This document shows, in pieces, positions 1 to 9,452 of a DNA stretch of 59,166 nt. How positions within the stretch are numbered: the first letter of the stretch is position 1; every line of letters starts with the position of its first letter. Location of the stretch: contig CACFKF010000001.1 in the NCBI GenBank assembly GCA_902566775.1, forward strand, positions 1 to 59,166, written 5' to 3'. Under the pieces are notes generated by a model, which worked only from the letters and a program-made list of their open reading frames with translations, ran no database searches and had not been told where the DNA came from. A program made the translations under genes and the position numbers. Source of the DNA: an uncultured Pelagibacteraceae bacterium (GTDB lineage Bacteria > Pseudomonadota > Alphaproteobacteria > Pelagibacterales > Pelagibacteraceae).

Positions 1-1025
1 TCAAAAGATTCACTAAAAGAATATTCACTTTCGCCTTCAATATTTAAATTCTTATTTTCATATTTCAGTCTTATTGAATTATTTTTTAACAAAACAGAAT
101 CTTCATAATTGTTAAAATAATTTTTTATTAAATTATTTTTTTGTTTCAAAATTAAGCTATCTAAATCTATTTTTGATGAATATTTCAGTGCTTTAACTTT
201 CCCTTTTTTTATATTGAAAGAAAATTTATTTTTTATTTCAAAAATAATTTCTTGATCATGAATGAAGTTTAAATCATTTTTGAATATATCTTTTAATAAT
301 GTTATATTGATCGTATTTTTTTTAGTTCTAACATCTCCTGTTACTATTTTTTTTCCATCAGTGTCTGTAGTTATATTTATTTTGTCTGACAGAAGTTTTA
401 TTTTTTTATGATGGAAATTTGCATTATTGATTGAAATTTTGTCCTTTTGATTGGTGAAATTAAAATTAATATTTCCAAAAGAATATTTATCACTGAACTT
501 TACTTTTGCTTTTTTAACTTGACCATCAAATTTATGATCAATTATTTTTCCGTTCCCATCAAACTTTATATATCCCCTTAGGTTGGCATATCCACCTTTT
601 ATAAATATATTGTAAATTATTGCCGAAGGTTGTTCTAATGATGCAATCGAAATTAGATCTTTAATTTTGTTGTCTTTAGTTCTTATTTCAAACTCTTCTA
701 TGATAAAATTATCTTTAAAGTATGATAAAATATCAATTCTAGTATCAATAGATTTAAGTTCTATTTTACTCTGACCTGAAATTAATGTTGGATCTTTAGT
801 GCTAATCCTTATTTTTGGATTTGTTAAACTTTTTATAGAAAGATAAATTTTTACTTTTTTAATATTTAAATTAAGATTTTCATTATATTTTTTTACTTGT
901 GAAATAATCAAAGGATTAAATTTTTTAGTTTCTAACCCAACATTTGAAAGAAAAATTATCGAAAAAAATAAAACAACAATTAAAATTAAAATTGAATAAA
1001 TAAAAAATTTAATAAGTCTAATCAT
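1..1025 (-). CDS. AsmA-like membrane-anchored protein, C-terminal part outside the window
   Basis: This reading frame starts with ATG at 1025-1023 and stays open to the window edge, giving about 341 residues without a stop. The start overlaps the prfB stop by 8 bases, so it is probably cotranscribed downstream of mrcA-prfB. The first 30 residues form one hydrophobic anchor (MIRLIKFFIYSILILIVVLF). The remainder is polar and beta-rich with repeated D/N/K-rich strands, as in AsmA/YhdP-type proteins that span the periplasm and are linked to phospholipid transport or outer-membrane assembly. I see no catalytic motif. Family assignment rests on architecture rather than a signature, and the diagnostic C-terminal domain is not visible. 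Confidence 0.6.
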   Translation of the reverse strand, partial: MIRLIKFFIYSILILIVVLFFSIIFLSNVGLETKKFNPLIISQVKKYNENLNLNIKKVKIYLSIKSLTNPKIRISTKDPTLISGQSKIELKSIDTRIDILSYFKDNFIIEEFEIRTKDNKIKDLISIASLEQPSAIIYNIFIKGGYANLRGYIKFDGNGKIIDHKFDGQVKKAKVKFSDKYSFGNINFNFTNQKDKISINNANFHHKKIKLLSDKINITTDTDGKKIVTGDVRTKKNTINITLLKDIFKNDLNFIHDQEIIFEIKNKFSFNIKKGKVKALKYSSKIDLDSLILKQKNNLIKNYFNNYEDSVLLKNNSIRLKYENKNLNIEGESEYSFSESF

Positions 1026-2116
1026 TTAAATTATATAGATTGCTTTCTAAAAACTCATCTAAATCTCCATCTAATACTTTATCTGGATTTGAGCTCTCAT
1101 AATTTGTTCTATTATCTTTAACCATTCTATATGGATGCAAAACATATGATCTTATTTGATGACCCCATCCAATATCTTGCTTTGAACTTTCTATATTTTT
1201 TGTTTGGTCTTCTTTTTTCTTTAGTTCATAGTTGTACAGTCTTGCTTTGAGCATTTTCATGCAAGTTTCTTTATTTTTATGTTGTGACCTTTCATTTTGA
1301 CATTGTACAACAATTTTTGTTGGAATATGTGTAATTCTAACAGCACTATCAGTGGTATTTACATGTTGTCCTCCTGCGCCACTAGAACGATAAGTATCAA
1401 CTCTTAAATCTTTTTCCAAAACTTCTATGTCAATATTTTCATCAACAACTGGGTAAATCCACACACTGGCAAAACTAGTATGTCTTCTTGCACCAGAATC
1501 AAATGGCGAAATTCTCACAAGCCTATGTATTCCTGACTCTAACTTCAGCAGTCCAAAAGCATAATCTCCTACAATTTTAATTGTAGACGATTTTATACCA
1601 GCTTCATCTCCCTTGTGTTCGCTAATTATTTGAAACTTAAATTCTTTATTTGAAGACCATTTCATATACATTCTTCTTAGCATTTCGGCCCAATCTTGAC
1701 TTTCTGTACCTCCTGCACCAGCGTGAATTTCTACATAACAGTCAAAACTATCGGATTCTTTTGAGAGAAAACACTTTGTTTCGTTTTTTTTTGCTTTTAT
1801 TTTTAAATTTTCAATGCTGTTTAATGAATCATTAATTACTGCAGCATTGTTTTCTTCAACTGCTAAGTTAAATAGTTCAGAAATTTCTTTACATTGATTA
1901 GCTAAATAATGATAAGAATTAATTAGATCTTCTTGAAATTTCTTTTCTTTAATTATTTTTTGAGCTTTATTCTTATCTTGCCAGAAATTAGATTCTAGCA
2001 TCTTTGAATTATTTTTTTCTAATTTTGAATAGATATTATTTTTTTCAAAGATACTCCTTAATTCTCAAGTTAATTTTTTCTATTTCTAATTTAATATTTG
2101 TAAAATCTTTATCCAT
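1018..2116 (-). CDS. prfB: Peptide chain release factor 2, made by +1 programmed frameshift
   Basis: RF2 releases finished proteins at UGA and UAA codons. The gene begins at ATG 2116-2114; its first 23 codons end in CTT followed by an in-frame TGA (2047-2045). Shifting +1 at CTT-TGA joins the frame that runs to the TAG at 1020-1018, giving 365 residues, the length of E. coli RF2. The GGQ peptidyl-hydrolysis motif lies at about 248-250 (SGAGGQHVN) and the SPF stop-recognition tripeptide at about 203-205, close to E. coli positions. The start overlaps the mrcA stop (TAATG), so the two are translationally coupled. A start at the internal ATG 2001 would drop the conserved N terminus and is unlikely. 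Confidence 0.97.
2045..2059 (-). other. prfB +1 frameshift signal (internal Shine-Dalgarno, CTT-TGA slip site)
   Basis: Reading the minus strand, AAGGAG (2059-2054) is followed by TAT and then CTT TGA (2050-2045). This reproduces the classical RF2 signal: a Shine-Dalgarno-like element three bases before the CUU codon that slips into the +1 frame at UGA. In E. coli low RF2 lets the ribosome pause at UGA and shift, so RF2 regulates its own synthesis. The frame after the shift continues directly into conserved RF2 sequence. Autoregulation here is inferred from the conserved signal. Confidence 0.95.
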
Positions 2117-4455
2117 TAATAAAACTTTAATATATTATTGTTATTTAATCTATCATTAATATTTCCAAATGATGCGTCTTCATTATCAATTTTTTCTTTT
2201 TTAAAAACTTCAATAATTGTTTTTTTAGATCCAAAGTTGGCTTTTTTACCTGTTACAGATTCAACTACCATCATAGAAATACCTGGGGGAACTTTAAATG
2301 GTCTTGCGTCTTTTTTTTTAATAGCCAATTTAACAAAGTCTTTAAAAATTGGCATAGCTGTTTTGGCTCCTGTCTCATAACGGCCTAAGGGTTTTGGTTC
2401 ATCCATGCCTACATATGCTCCTATAACAAGCTTTGAAGTGTATCCAATAAACCAAGTGTCGGTATTCTTGTTTGTTGTTCCTGTTTTTCCAGCTAAATCT
2501 AGATTAAGATCTCTAAGGCGTTTTCCAGTACCTCTCTTGATTACTCCTTCCAACATAGAAGTGACCTGATAAGCCGACTGAGGTGAAATAACTTGATTAA
2601 AATTATCAGTAATCTTTGGGATAGATTCACCAGAATATGAAATATGCTCACACTCTTTACAAGATCTAGTTTCAGAATTAAAAAAAGTTACTCCTTCAGA
2701 GTCTTGTATTCTATCTATTAAAATAGGATTAATTTTTTTTCCTCCATTAACAAATGAACAATATGCTGAAGTTAATTTTAATAGTGTTGTTTCAGCAGAA
2801 CCAAGAGCGATTGATAATAGTTCTTGGGGGCTCTCATATATGCCAAGCTTTTTTGAAAAATTAGCTATTTTATCTACGCCAATTTCTTGTGCAATTCTTA
2901 CTGTCATTAAATTTCTTGATTTTTCCAAACCCATTCTGAGTGTTGAAGGTCCATAGAACTTTTTTCCATAATTTTCCGGTTTCCACATTTTTAAATCTGA
3001 ACCTTGCTCTAATACCAATGGAGCGTCTAGTATTAATGTGTTTGGAGAAAAATTATTTTCTAATGCTAAAGCGTAAATAAATGGTTTAAATGCCGAACCA
3101 GGTTGTCTTAAAGCTTGTGAAGCTCTATTAAATTCACTTTTTTTAAAACTAAAACCTCCCGATAAAGCATAAACTCTGCCGGTAAATGGGTCCATGACAA
3201 CTATTCCTCCATTAACTTTGGGTAGTTGCTTTAATTCATACTTGTTATTCCGGATTTTTTTAACATAAATTACATCGCCAACTTTAAGTAATTCTTCAAA
3301 TTCCTTTTTTGTCCAAGAAATATTCTCATAATCAATTACTCCATTAAAATCTTCAGTAGTTTTAATATGTACATTAAACTTATTTACTTTGTTAACAATA
3401 GCAAGCCGCCACCCGATAGATTTTTCTAATTTATATTTTTCTAGATCATTTTTCCAATTATCCAACTTTTTTTTATTAGTTAAAGGTCCTCTCCATCCTT
3501 TTCTCCTGTCATATCTTTCTAGACCTTTTCTAAGAGAAATGGTTGCTATATTTTGTAATTCTAAATTTAAAGGTGTTTTAATATTTAAACCTTGCTTATA
3601 TACTTTTTCAAATCCAAATTTATCTACTACATGTTTTCTTATATCTTCAACATAATATCTAGTGTCTTCTAGAAAGATTTTTTTTCTTTTTTTTAATTCA
3701 ATCTTTTTATTAACTAATTTTATATAGTCATCTTGATTTAAATAATTATTATCCAATAAATTTTTTAATACTAGATTTCTTCTAAATTTTGCAAGTTCAA
3801 GATTTTTATAAGGATTGTATTTGCTAGGGGCTTTGGGAAGTGCCGCAAGCAATGCTGCTTCTGAGTAATTTAGTTCACTGATAGGCTTGTTAAAATATTC
3901 TAAACTTGCTGAAGCTATTCCGTACGCTCCTTGTCCTAAATAAATTTGATTTAAATAGAGTTCTAAAATTCTTTTCTTTGAAAGGGCCCTTTCTATTCTA
4001 AAAGCTAAAATAGCTTCTTTAATTTTTCTATTAATACTAACTTCGTTGCTTAGTAAAAAATTTTTTGCGACTTGCTGGGTAATTGTTGAAGCTCCTTCAA
4101 GCCTTTTTGAATACAAAATATTCGAAATATTATTTATAGTGGCTCTAATAACGCCTTTTGCATCAACTCCAGGGTGTGAAAAAAAATTTTTATCCTCAGC
4201 AGACAGAAATGAATTTATTACTTTTGGTGGAATTGCATTATAAGGGACAAAAATCCTTTTTTCTTTGGAAAAATCGCTAACTAATTGACCTTCTCCAGCA
4301 TAAACTTTACTTGAAACTGGAGGTTTGTAGTTCTTTAAAAATTTGTAATCTGGAAGTTTGTTTGAAAATGCCCATAAAATAGCAATTAATGTTATGAACA
4401 TTAACAATGTTCCCACTGAAAATAATATTACTATTTTTTTGAAAAAACTATTCAT
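2116..4455 (-). CDS. mrcA: Penicillin-binding protein 1A (bifunctional peptidoglycan synthase)
   Basis: A class A PBP of 779 residues that polymerises and crosslinks peptidoglycan in the periplasm. One N-terminal membrane anchor lies at about 8-30. The GT51 glycosyltransferase domain follows, with catalytic Glu87 in SAEDKNFFSHPG, then EGASTITQQVAKN and RIERALSKKRILELYLNQIY. An OB-fold-like insert lies around 310-410. The transpeptidase has the SxxK serine at 454 (PGSAFKPF), an SRN triad and a KTGT box (AGKTGTTNK). Its stop overlaps the prfB start. In many alphaproteobacteria an amidase gene separates rne from mrcA; here the two are directly divergent with 86 bases between. Confidence 0.96.
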   Translation of the reverse strand: MNSFFKKIVILFSVGTLLMFITLIAILWAFSNKLPDYKFLKNYKPPVSSKVYAGEGQLVSDFSKEKRIFVPYNAIPPKVINSFLSAEDKNFFSHPGVDAKGVIRATINNISNILYSKRLEGASTITQQVAKNFLLSNEVSINRKIKEAILAFRIERALSKKRILELYLNQIYLGQGAYGIASASLEYFNKPISELNYSEAALLAALPKAPSKYNPYKNLELAKFRRNLVLKNLLDNNYLNQDDYIKLVNKKIELKKRKKIFLEDTRYYVEDIRKHVVDKFGFEKVYKQGLNIKTPLNLELQNIATISLRKGLERYDRRKGWRGPLTNKKKLDNWKNDLEKYKLEKSIGWRLAIVNKVNKFNVHIKTTEDFNGVIDYENISWTKKEFEELLKVGDVIYVKKIRNNKYELKQLPKVNGGIVVMDPFTGRVYALSGGFSFKKSEFNRASQALRQPGSAFKPFIYALALENNFSPNTLILDAPLVLEQGSDLKMWKPENYGKKFYGPSTLRMGLEKSRNLMTVRIAQEIGVDKIANFSKKLGIYESPQELLSIALGSAETTLLKLTSAYCSFVNGGKKINPILIDRIQDSEGVTFFNSETRSCKECEHISYSGESIPKITDNFNQVISPQSAYQVTSMLEGVIKRGTGKRLRDLNLDLAGKTGTTNKNTDTWFIGYTSKLVIGAYVGMDEPKPLGRYETGAKTAMPIFKDFVKLAIKKKDARPFKVPPGISMMVVESVTGKKANFGSKKTIIEVFKKEKIDNEDASFGNINDRLNNNNILKFY

Positions 4456-4541
4456 TTTAGTTTTATTTAACTTATGAATTTGTTAAAGTTAAGGCATCAA
4501 AATAAAACAGAATTTATAATGAAAACAATAATCAAAAAAAT

Positions 4542-6312
4542 ATGGAAAAAAATTTATATATTGATGCTTCGCATCCTAACGAAACTAGAGTTGTGCTTAA
4601 ATCAAATGGTAACATTGAAGATTATGAGTACGAAGGCATAAAAACCAACTTAATAAAAAATAATATTTATTTAGGAAAAGTAAGCCGTGTGGAACCTTCT
4701 TTGCAGGCAGCATTTGTAGATTTCGGCAGAGAAAGACATGGATTCTTATCTTTTAACGATATTCAATCAGATTATTATCAAATACCACAAAGTGATCTCG
4801 AAAAAATTAAAAAAGAAGAAGAATTTGCTAGAGAAAAATTATTGAAAGAAAGTGAACAGCTAGAAGAAAAAAATTTAAGTGAAGGTAATTTTGCATCAAC
4901 CGATCCTGTGGAAAAAAAAGTAGAAAGTTATGAAAATGGTGAAAATGTTAATGTTGAAAAAAAAACATCCAAATAAAAGATATAAAATTCAAGAAGTTAT
5001 TAAACCTAATCAAGTAATACTTGTGCAAGTACTAAAAGATGAAAGAGGCTTGAAAGGAGCAGCTCTTAGTACTTTTATTTCTATAGCTGGTAAATATATT
5101 GTGCTTATGCCAAATACTCCAAAAGGAGGTGGTATATCAAGAAAAATTTTTAATCCTTCTGATAGAAAAAAAATCAGAACTATTTTAAATCAAATTGAAA
5201 TTCCTAAAGAAATGGGAATTATAGTTAGAACCGCGGGCTCAAACAAAACAAAAAATGAAATTAACCATGATCTTGAAAATTTATTGATAGTTTGGAATTC
5301 AATTAAGGAGACTGCAATGAATTCAATGGCTCCATCACTCATTCATCATGAAAGTGAAATAATTAAAAGAACTTTAAGAGATATGTTCGATGAAAACACA
5401 AAAAATGTAATAGTTGAAGGCAATGAAGGTTACCAAAAAGCAAAAAACTTCATGAAACTTTTAATGCCAAAACTTGTTAAAAAAGTAAAAAAATATAGAG
5501 ACAAAATTCCCTTATTTGTAAAAGAAAATATAGAAAATAAACTAAATGAAATTTTTGAAACACAAGTTAAGCTAACCTCAGGAGGTTATTTAGTAATAAA
5601 CCCCACGGAAGCTTTGGTTTCTATAGACGTAAACTCAGGGAAATCTATAAAACAAAAAAATATTGAAAGCACTGCCTTAAACACAAATTTAGAAGCAGCT
5701 GAAGAAATATCGAGACAAATAAAAATTAGAGATTTATCTGGGTTAATAATTATTGATTTTATTGACATGCACAATTTTGGAAATAGAAGATTAATCGAAA
5801 GAAAACTCAAGGAAAAATGCAGATCTGACAGAGCAAGAATTCAAATTGGAAGAATTAGTACCTTTGGATTGCTTGAAATGTCAAGACAACGCTTAAGAGA
5901 AAGTGCGGTAAAATGGAATATTACACTAACAAACGAATCTTTTGCTTTAAAATTATTAAAAACTGTTGAACTGAAATCAATTAGCAACAAATCAAAAAAT
6001 GTTAAAATAACAGTATGCGAAAAAATTAGTAACTTTATAAATAACAACTTTTTAGAAGATATAAAATATTTTCAAAAAAAAAATAAAATAAAAATTGAAA
6101 TTGTTAATGATAATTCATTGATTGTTCCTGATTATATTATTGAATTTCAAAATAAATCTAGAAAAATTATAGAAAAAATAGAATCTTTATCAACATTAAA
6201 AAAATTAGAATTACCAGATGATAAAAATATAAACGTTAAAGAAATCAAAAAATTTAAAAAATTCAAAAAAAAAAAATTTTACAAAAAGAAATTTTACAAA
6301 AAAAAAAATTAA
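4542..6312 (+). CDS. rne: Ribonuclease E/G, reading frame interrupted at an A9 tract
   Basis: Two overlapping frames together encode one RNase E/G. The first (4542-4976, 144 codons) has the start of the S1 domain ([20 protein letters not shown]) and an acidic insertion typical of alphaproteobacterial RNase E. The second frame resumes immediately with [20 protein letters not shown] and carries the catalytic core: [10 protein letters not shown] and IIIDFIDM hold the two magnesium-binding aspartates. The frames join if one A is lost, or two gained, in the nine-A run at 4957-4965, giving about 593 residues. There is no CPxCxG zinc-link motif and no long degradosome scaffold; the protein ends in a lysine-rich tail with repeated FYKKK. 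The stop shares TTAA with convergent thiG. Either a sequence error, real slippage, or a split gene restarting near 4930. Confidence 0.88.
4957..4965 (+). other. A9 homopolymer where the rne frame breaks
   Basis: Nine consecutive A residues sit at the end of the acidic S1 insertion. Before them the rne frame is GTT GAA AAA; reading through nine As gives KKTSK and a stop, whereas eight As would give [11 protein letters not shown] and continue into the conserved core. Long A runs are known sites of RNA polymerase slippage and also of sequencing error; the sequence alone cannot separate these. Confidence 0.8.
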
Positions 6313-7085
6313 ATTCTTCCTTTTTCAGGTGAAGACGCACTGCCATATATAGATTTATTTATTCTACCAGATAAATAAGATTGTCTTCCAGCTAAGACAG
6401 CAAATTTCATAGCTACAGCCATTTTGAAAGGATCTTTGGCTTTGGCTATAGCCGTATTAACTAAAACACCGTCGCAACCTAATTCCATTGCTACTGTAGC
6501 ATCGGAAGCTTGTCCTAAGCCAGCATCTATAATTAATGGAAGATTTGTCTGACTTCTAATTATTTTAATATTCGTTTGATTTTGAATTCCAAGACCAGAT
6601 CCAATTGGAGCTGCTAATGGCATAATAGCAGAAGCTCCACAATTTTCTAACCTCTTAGCCATAAGTGGATCATCAGTGCAATAAACCATAACTTTAAAAC
6701 CTTCTTTAGATAAAACTTCTGTTGATTTTAAAGTTTCTATCATGTCAGGAAAAAGTGTTTTTTTATCTCCTAAAACTTCAAGCTTTACCAATTTCCAGCC
6801 ACCTATTTCTCTTGCTAATCTAAGTGTTCTAAGAGCTTCTTCAGAAGTGAAGCATCCAGCTGTATTTGGCAAGTAGGTTATTTTTTTTGGATCTATATAA
6901 TCCATCAATAATGGTTTTTTTTTATCAATTATATTAACTCTTCTTACTGCAACTGTAACAATTTCTGCGCCAGATAACTTTACAGACTTTGCGCATTCTC
7001 GCATGTTTTTATATTTGCCAGTCCCTACAATTAAACGTGATTTGAATTTTTTTTTTGCAATTATTAAGTTGTCTATATTTGTCAT
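6309..7085 (-). CDS. thiG: Thiazole synthase
   Basis: ThiG forms the thiazole phosphate of thiamine from deoxyxylulose phosphate, dehydroglycine and the sulfur carried on ThiS. The 258-residue protein is a full-length TIM barrel with the N-terminal RLIVGTGKY segment, the conserved VKLEVLGD strand with the Schiff-base lysine region, and the phosphate-binding [14 protein letters not shown] segment followed by [15 protein letters not shown]. It starts on the last base of thiS (thiS stop 7085), so the two are translationally coupled. The stop shares the TTAA palindrome at 6309-6312 with rne on the other strand. No thiC, thiO or thiF is in this window. Confidence 0.95.
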   Translation of the reverse strand: MTNIDNLIIAKKKFKSRLIVGTGKYKNMRECAKSVKLSGAEIVTVAVRRVNIIDKKKPLLMDYIDPKKITYLPNTAGCFTSEEALRTLRLAREIGGWKLVKLEVLGDKKTLFPDMIETLKSTEVLSKEGFKVMVYCTDDPLMAKRLENCGASAIMPLAAPIGSGLGIQNQTNIKIIRSQTNLPLIIDAGLGQASDATVAMELGCDGVLVNTAIAKAKDPFKMAVAMKFAVLAGRQSYLSGRINKSIYGSASSPEKGRI

Positions 7086-7303
7086 TAACCTCCACCGATA
7101 AAGTGAACTATTTCTATTTTATCATTTTGTTTTATTTTAATTTTGCTCAATGAATTCTTGTTTATTATTGACTGATTTAACTCAATAGCTACCTTTTTTA
7201 ATGGCACTTTTAATTTTTTGATTAAATTAAGCAAAGTAATTTTATCTTGTATTTTAATATATTTTCCGTTTATTTTAATTTTTATTTTATTTACTTTTTT
7301 CAT
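7085..7303 (-). CDS. thiS: Sulfur carrier protein ThiS
   Basis: A 72-residue ubiquitin-like sulfur carrier ending in Gly-Gly (VHFIGGG), the tail that is adenylated and converted to a thiocarboxylate for thiazole synthesis. It is a little longer than the usual 65 or so residues because of a lysine-rich N-terminal strand. It lies directly upstream of thiG with a one-base overlap. Its start codon is only 16 bases from the divergent aroQ start, leaving no room for a TPP riboswitch or a full promoter outside coding sequence. Confidence 0.93.
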   Translation of the reverse strand: MKKVNKIKIKINGKYIKIQDKITLLNLIKKLKVPLKKVAIELNQSIINKNSLSKIKIKQNDKIEIVHFIGGG

Positions 7304-7319
7304 AATATATAAGAGTTCA

Positions 7320-7766
7320 ATGAAAAATAATATTATTGTTATTAATGGTCCAAATCTTAATCTATTAGGAGAAAGAGAACAATCAGAATATGGATCAATT
7401 AATTATCAAGATTTAAAAAATAAATGCTTAAAATATTCTAAAGATATAGAAATTAATGTAGATTTTACTCAATCAAATATTGAGGGCGAAATAGTAACGC
7501 TAATACAAGAAGCTAGAAAAAAATATGATGGTTTGATAATTAATGCAGCTGGATTTACTCATACTTCAGTATCAATCCGCGATGCTTTAGCTATTTTTAA
7601 AAAACCCAGTATAGAACTTCACATATCGAATATATATAAAAGAGAAGAGTTTAGGCAAAAATCTATGATAAGTGCTGTTGTAACTGGGGTAATTTGCGGA
7701 TTAGGAGCAAACGGTTATATTTTGGCCATAAATGCAATGCATGAATTGCTAAAAAATGGAAATTGA
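7320..7766 (+). CDS. aroQ: 3-dehydroquinate dehydratase, type II
   Basis: This shikimate-pathway enzyme dehydrates 3-dehydroquinate to 3-dehydroshikimate. The 148-residue length is normal for the dodecameric type II family. Signatures include NGPNLNLLGERE at the N terminus, with the catalytic Tyr in the following QSEYGS, then DGLIINAAGFTHTSVSIRDAL, and ELHISNIYKREEFR with the active-site His. I place the start at ATG 7320 because the family begins just before NGPNLN; an upstream in-frame ATG at 7218 would add a 34-residue hydrophobic stretch antisense to thiS. It overlaps accB by 11 bases. Confidence 0.96.
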   Translation: MKNNIIVINGPNLNLLGEREQSEYGSINYQDLKNKCLKYSKDIEINVDFTQSNIEGEIVTLIQEARKKYDGLIINAAGFTHTSVSIRDALAIFKKPSIELHISNIYKREEFRQKSMISAVVTGVICGLGANGYILAINAMHELLKNGN

Positions 7767-8112
7767 TAAAAAAATAATCAAAAAATTAGTTGAAGCCTTA
7801 GATGAATTAAAAAAATCTTTGAAAGGTGAAAACCTTACAATTTCCGATTCAACTGTTGAAGAAGAGGTTGAGATTTCAAAATCTGTTGTAAAAAGTCCAA
7901 TAGTTGGAACTGCATATCTCGCTCCTGAACCTGGGGCCAAGCCTTTTGTTTCAATTGGAAAAAAAATTAAGAAAGGTGAAACTATAATGATAGTTGAAGC
8001 AATGAAAACTATGAATCATGTTCCGTCTTCTTTAGATGGTATCGTCAAAAAAATTTGTGTTGAAGATGGTCAGCCAGTTGAATTTGATCAAACGCTTATT
8101 GTTCTTGAGTAA
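7756..8112 (+). CDS. accB: Biotin carboxyl carrier protein of acetyl-CoA carboxylase
   Basis: AccB carries carboxybiotin between biotin carboxylase and carboxyltransferase in the first step of fatty acid synthesis. The biotin-acceptor motif is VEAMKTMNHV with Lys84 as the biotinylated residue; the EAMKT variant instead of EAMKM occurs in other alphaproteobacteria. At 118 residues it is shorter than E. coli BCCP (156), mainly through loss of the Pro/Ala-rich linker, leaving a short helical N terminus joined to the biotinyl domain. The stop overlaps the accC start by one base (TAATG). Confidence 0.95.
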   Translation: MEIDKKIIKKLVEALDELKKSLKGENLTISDSTVEEEVEISKSVVKSPIVGTAYLAPEPGAKPFVSIGKKIKKGETIMIVEAMKTMNHVPSSLDGIVKKICVEDGQPVEFDQTLIVLE

Positions 8113-9449
8113 TGTTTAAAAAAATATTAGTCGCAAACCGAGGTGAAATTGCTGTCAGAGTAATTAGAGCTTGTAAAGAATGGGGCATTCAAACAGTTGC
8201 TGTTCATTCTAATGTTGATAAAGATAGTATGCATGTCAGGTTAGCTGATGAAAGTGTTTGTATTGGTTCTCACCAACCAGTAAACAGTTACTTAAATATT
8301 CCAGCCATAATGTCAGCAATAGAATTAACCAACACTGAAGCAGTTCATCCAGGCTATGGTTTTTTGTCAGAAAACGCAAGTTTTGCAAAAATTCTTGAAG
8401 AAAACAAAATAAAGTTTATTGGTCCTTCATCAAAATTAATAAGTATGATGGGTGATAAAATAGAAGCAAAAAAGATTGCCAAAAAATACGGTTTGCCAGT
8501 TATTGAAGGTTCTGAAGGTGGAGTTTCAAACTTAAATGAAGCAAAAAAAATATCAAAAAAAATAGGTTTCCCTGTTCTCATTAAAGCAGCAGGAGGTGGT
8601 GGTGGCAAAGGAATGAAAATAGTACATGAAGAAAAGAATTTTGATATATCGTTTTCTTCTGCAAAAACTGAAGCATTAAAATATTTTGGCAATGATGAAG
8701 TTTATATAGAAAAATTTTTTCAAAACCCTAGACATATAGAGGTTCAAGTATTATCTGGAAAAAATAGAACTGTTCACTTGCATGAAAGAGATTGCTCTGT
8801 GCAAAGAAGACATCAAAAACTTATAGAAGAAACTCCTAGTCCACTTTTAACTGAAGAAATAAGAAAAGATCTGTTTGAAAAAACAGTAAATATGGTAAGC
8901 CAAATTGGTTATGAGGGTGCCGGTACTGTGGAATTTATATACGAAGATGGAAAATTTTTTTTTCTAGAAATGAATACAAGAGTCCAAGTAGAACATCCTG
9001 TAACAGAAGTTGTAACTGGAATAGATATTATAAAAGAACAAATTCACATTGCATTCACTGGCGAAACTGCATTAACACAAAAAGATATAAAACCTAGAGG
9101 ACATGCTATCGAGTGTAGAATAAATGCCGAAGATCCAAGTAAAAATTTTCAACCTTGTCCTGGTACAATTGGAATATGTCATCAACCATCAGGTTTTAGA
9201 ACTAGAGTAGACGGATCTATTTTTCAAGGATATAAAATAACTCCTTATTACGATAGCATGGTATGTAAACTAATTTGCCATGGAAGAAATAGAAATGAAG
9301 CTATACAAAGAATGTTGCGTTCTTTGGATGAGTTTGTAATTGAAGGAATTACAACGACAATAGATCTACATAAAAAATTATTAACTCATAAAAAATTTAT
9401 AAACTCTGATTTCAATGTGAGTTGGCTAGATAACGAAAAAATTATTTAA
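8112..9449 (+). CDS. accC: Biotin carboxylase subunit of acetyl-CoA carboxylase
   Basis: AccC carboxylates biotin on AccB using ATP and bicarbonate. The 445-residue ATP-grasp protein is full length. It starts MFKKILVANRGEIAVRVIRA, has the glycine-rich ATP loop KAAGGGGGKGM, the HERDCSVQRRHQKL segment and the catalytic EMNTRVQVEHPVTE. It is cotranscribed with aroQ and accB. In many alphaproteobacteria accC is followed by aat (leucyl/phenylalanyl-tRNA transferase); here it runs straight into convergent DUF2155 with three bases between, so aat is absent from this place. Confidence 0.97.
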   Translation: MFKKILVANRGEIAVRVIRACKEWGIQTVAVHSNVDKDSMHVRLADESVCIGSHQPVNSYLNIPAIMSAIELTNTEAVHPGYGFLSENASFAKILEENKIKFIGPSSKLISMMGDKIEAKKIAKKYGLPVIEGSEGGVSNLNEAKKISKKIGFPVLIKAAGGGGGKGMKIVHEEKNFDISFSSAKTEALKYFGNDEVYIEKFFQNPRHIEVQVLSGKNRTVHLHERDCSVQRRHQKLIEETPSPLLTEEIRKDLFEKTVNMVSQIGYEGAGTVEFIYEDGKFFFLEMNTRVQVEHPVTEVVTGIDIIKEQIHIAFTGETALTQKDIKPRGHAIECRINAEDPSKNFQPCPGTIGICHQPSGFRTRVDGSIFQGYKITPYYDSMVCKLICHGRNRNEAIQRMLRSLDEFVIEGITTTIDLHKKLLTHKKFINSDFNVSWLDNEKII

Positions 9450-9452
9450 CTT

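Noticed and set aside
4519-4541. ATG at 4519 upstream of the rne start as an alternative start
   Set aside because: It is in a different frame from the RNase E sequence; the conserved N terminus begins at 4542.
7218-7319. Upstream in-frame ATG extending aroQ by 34 residues
   Set aside because: The extension is a hydrophobic run antisense to thiS and lies before the family's conserved N terminus.
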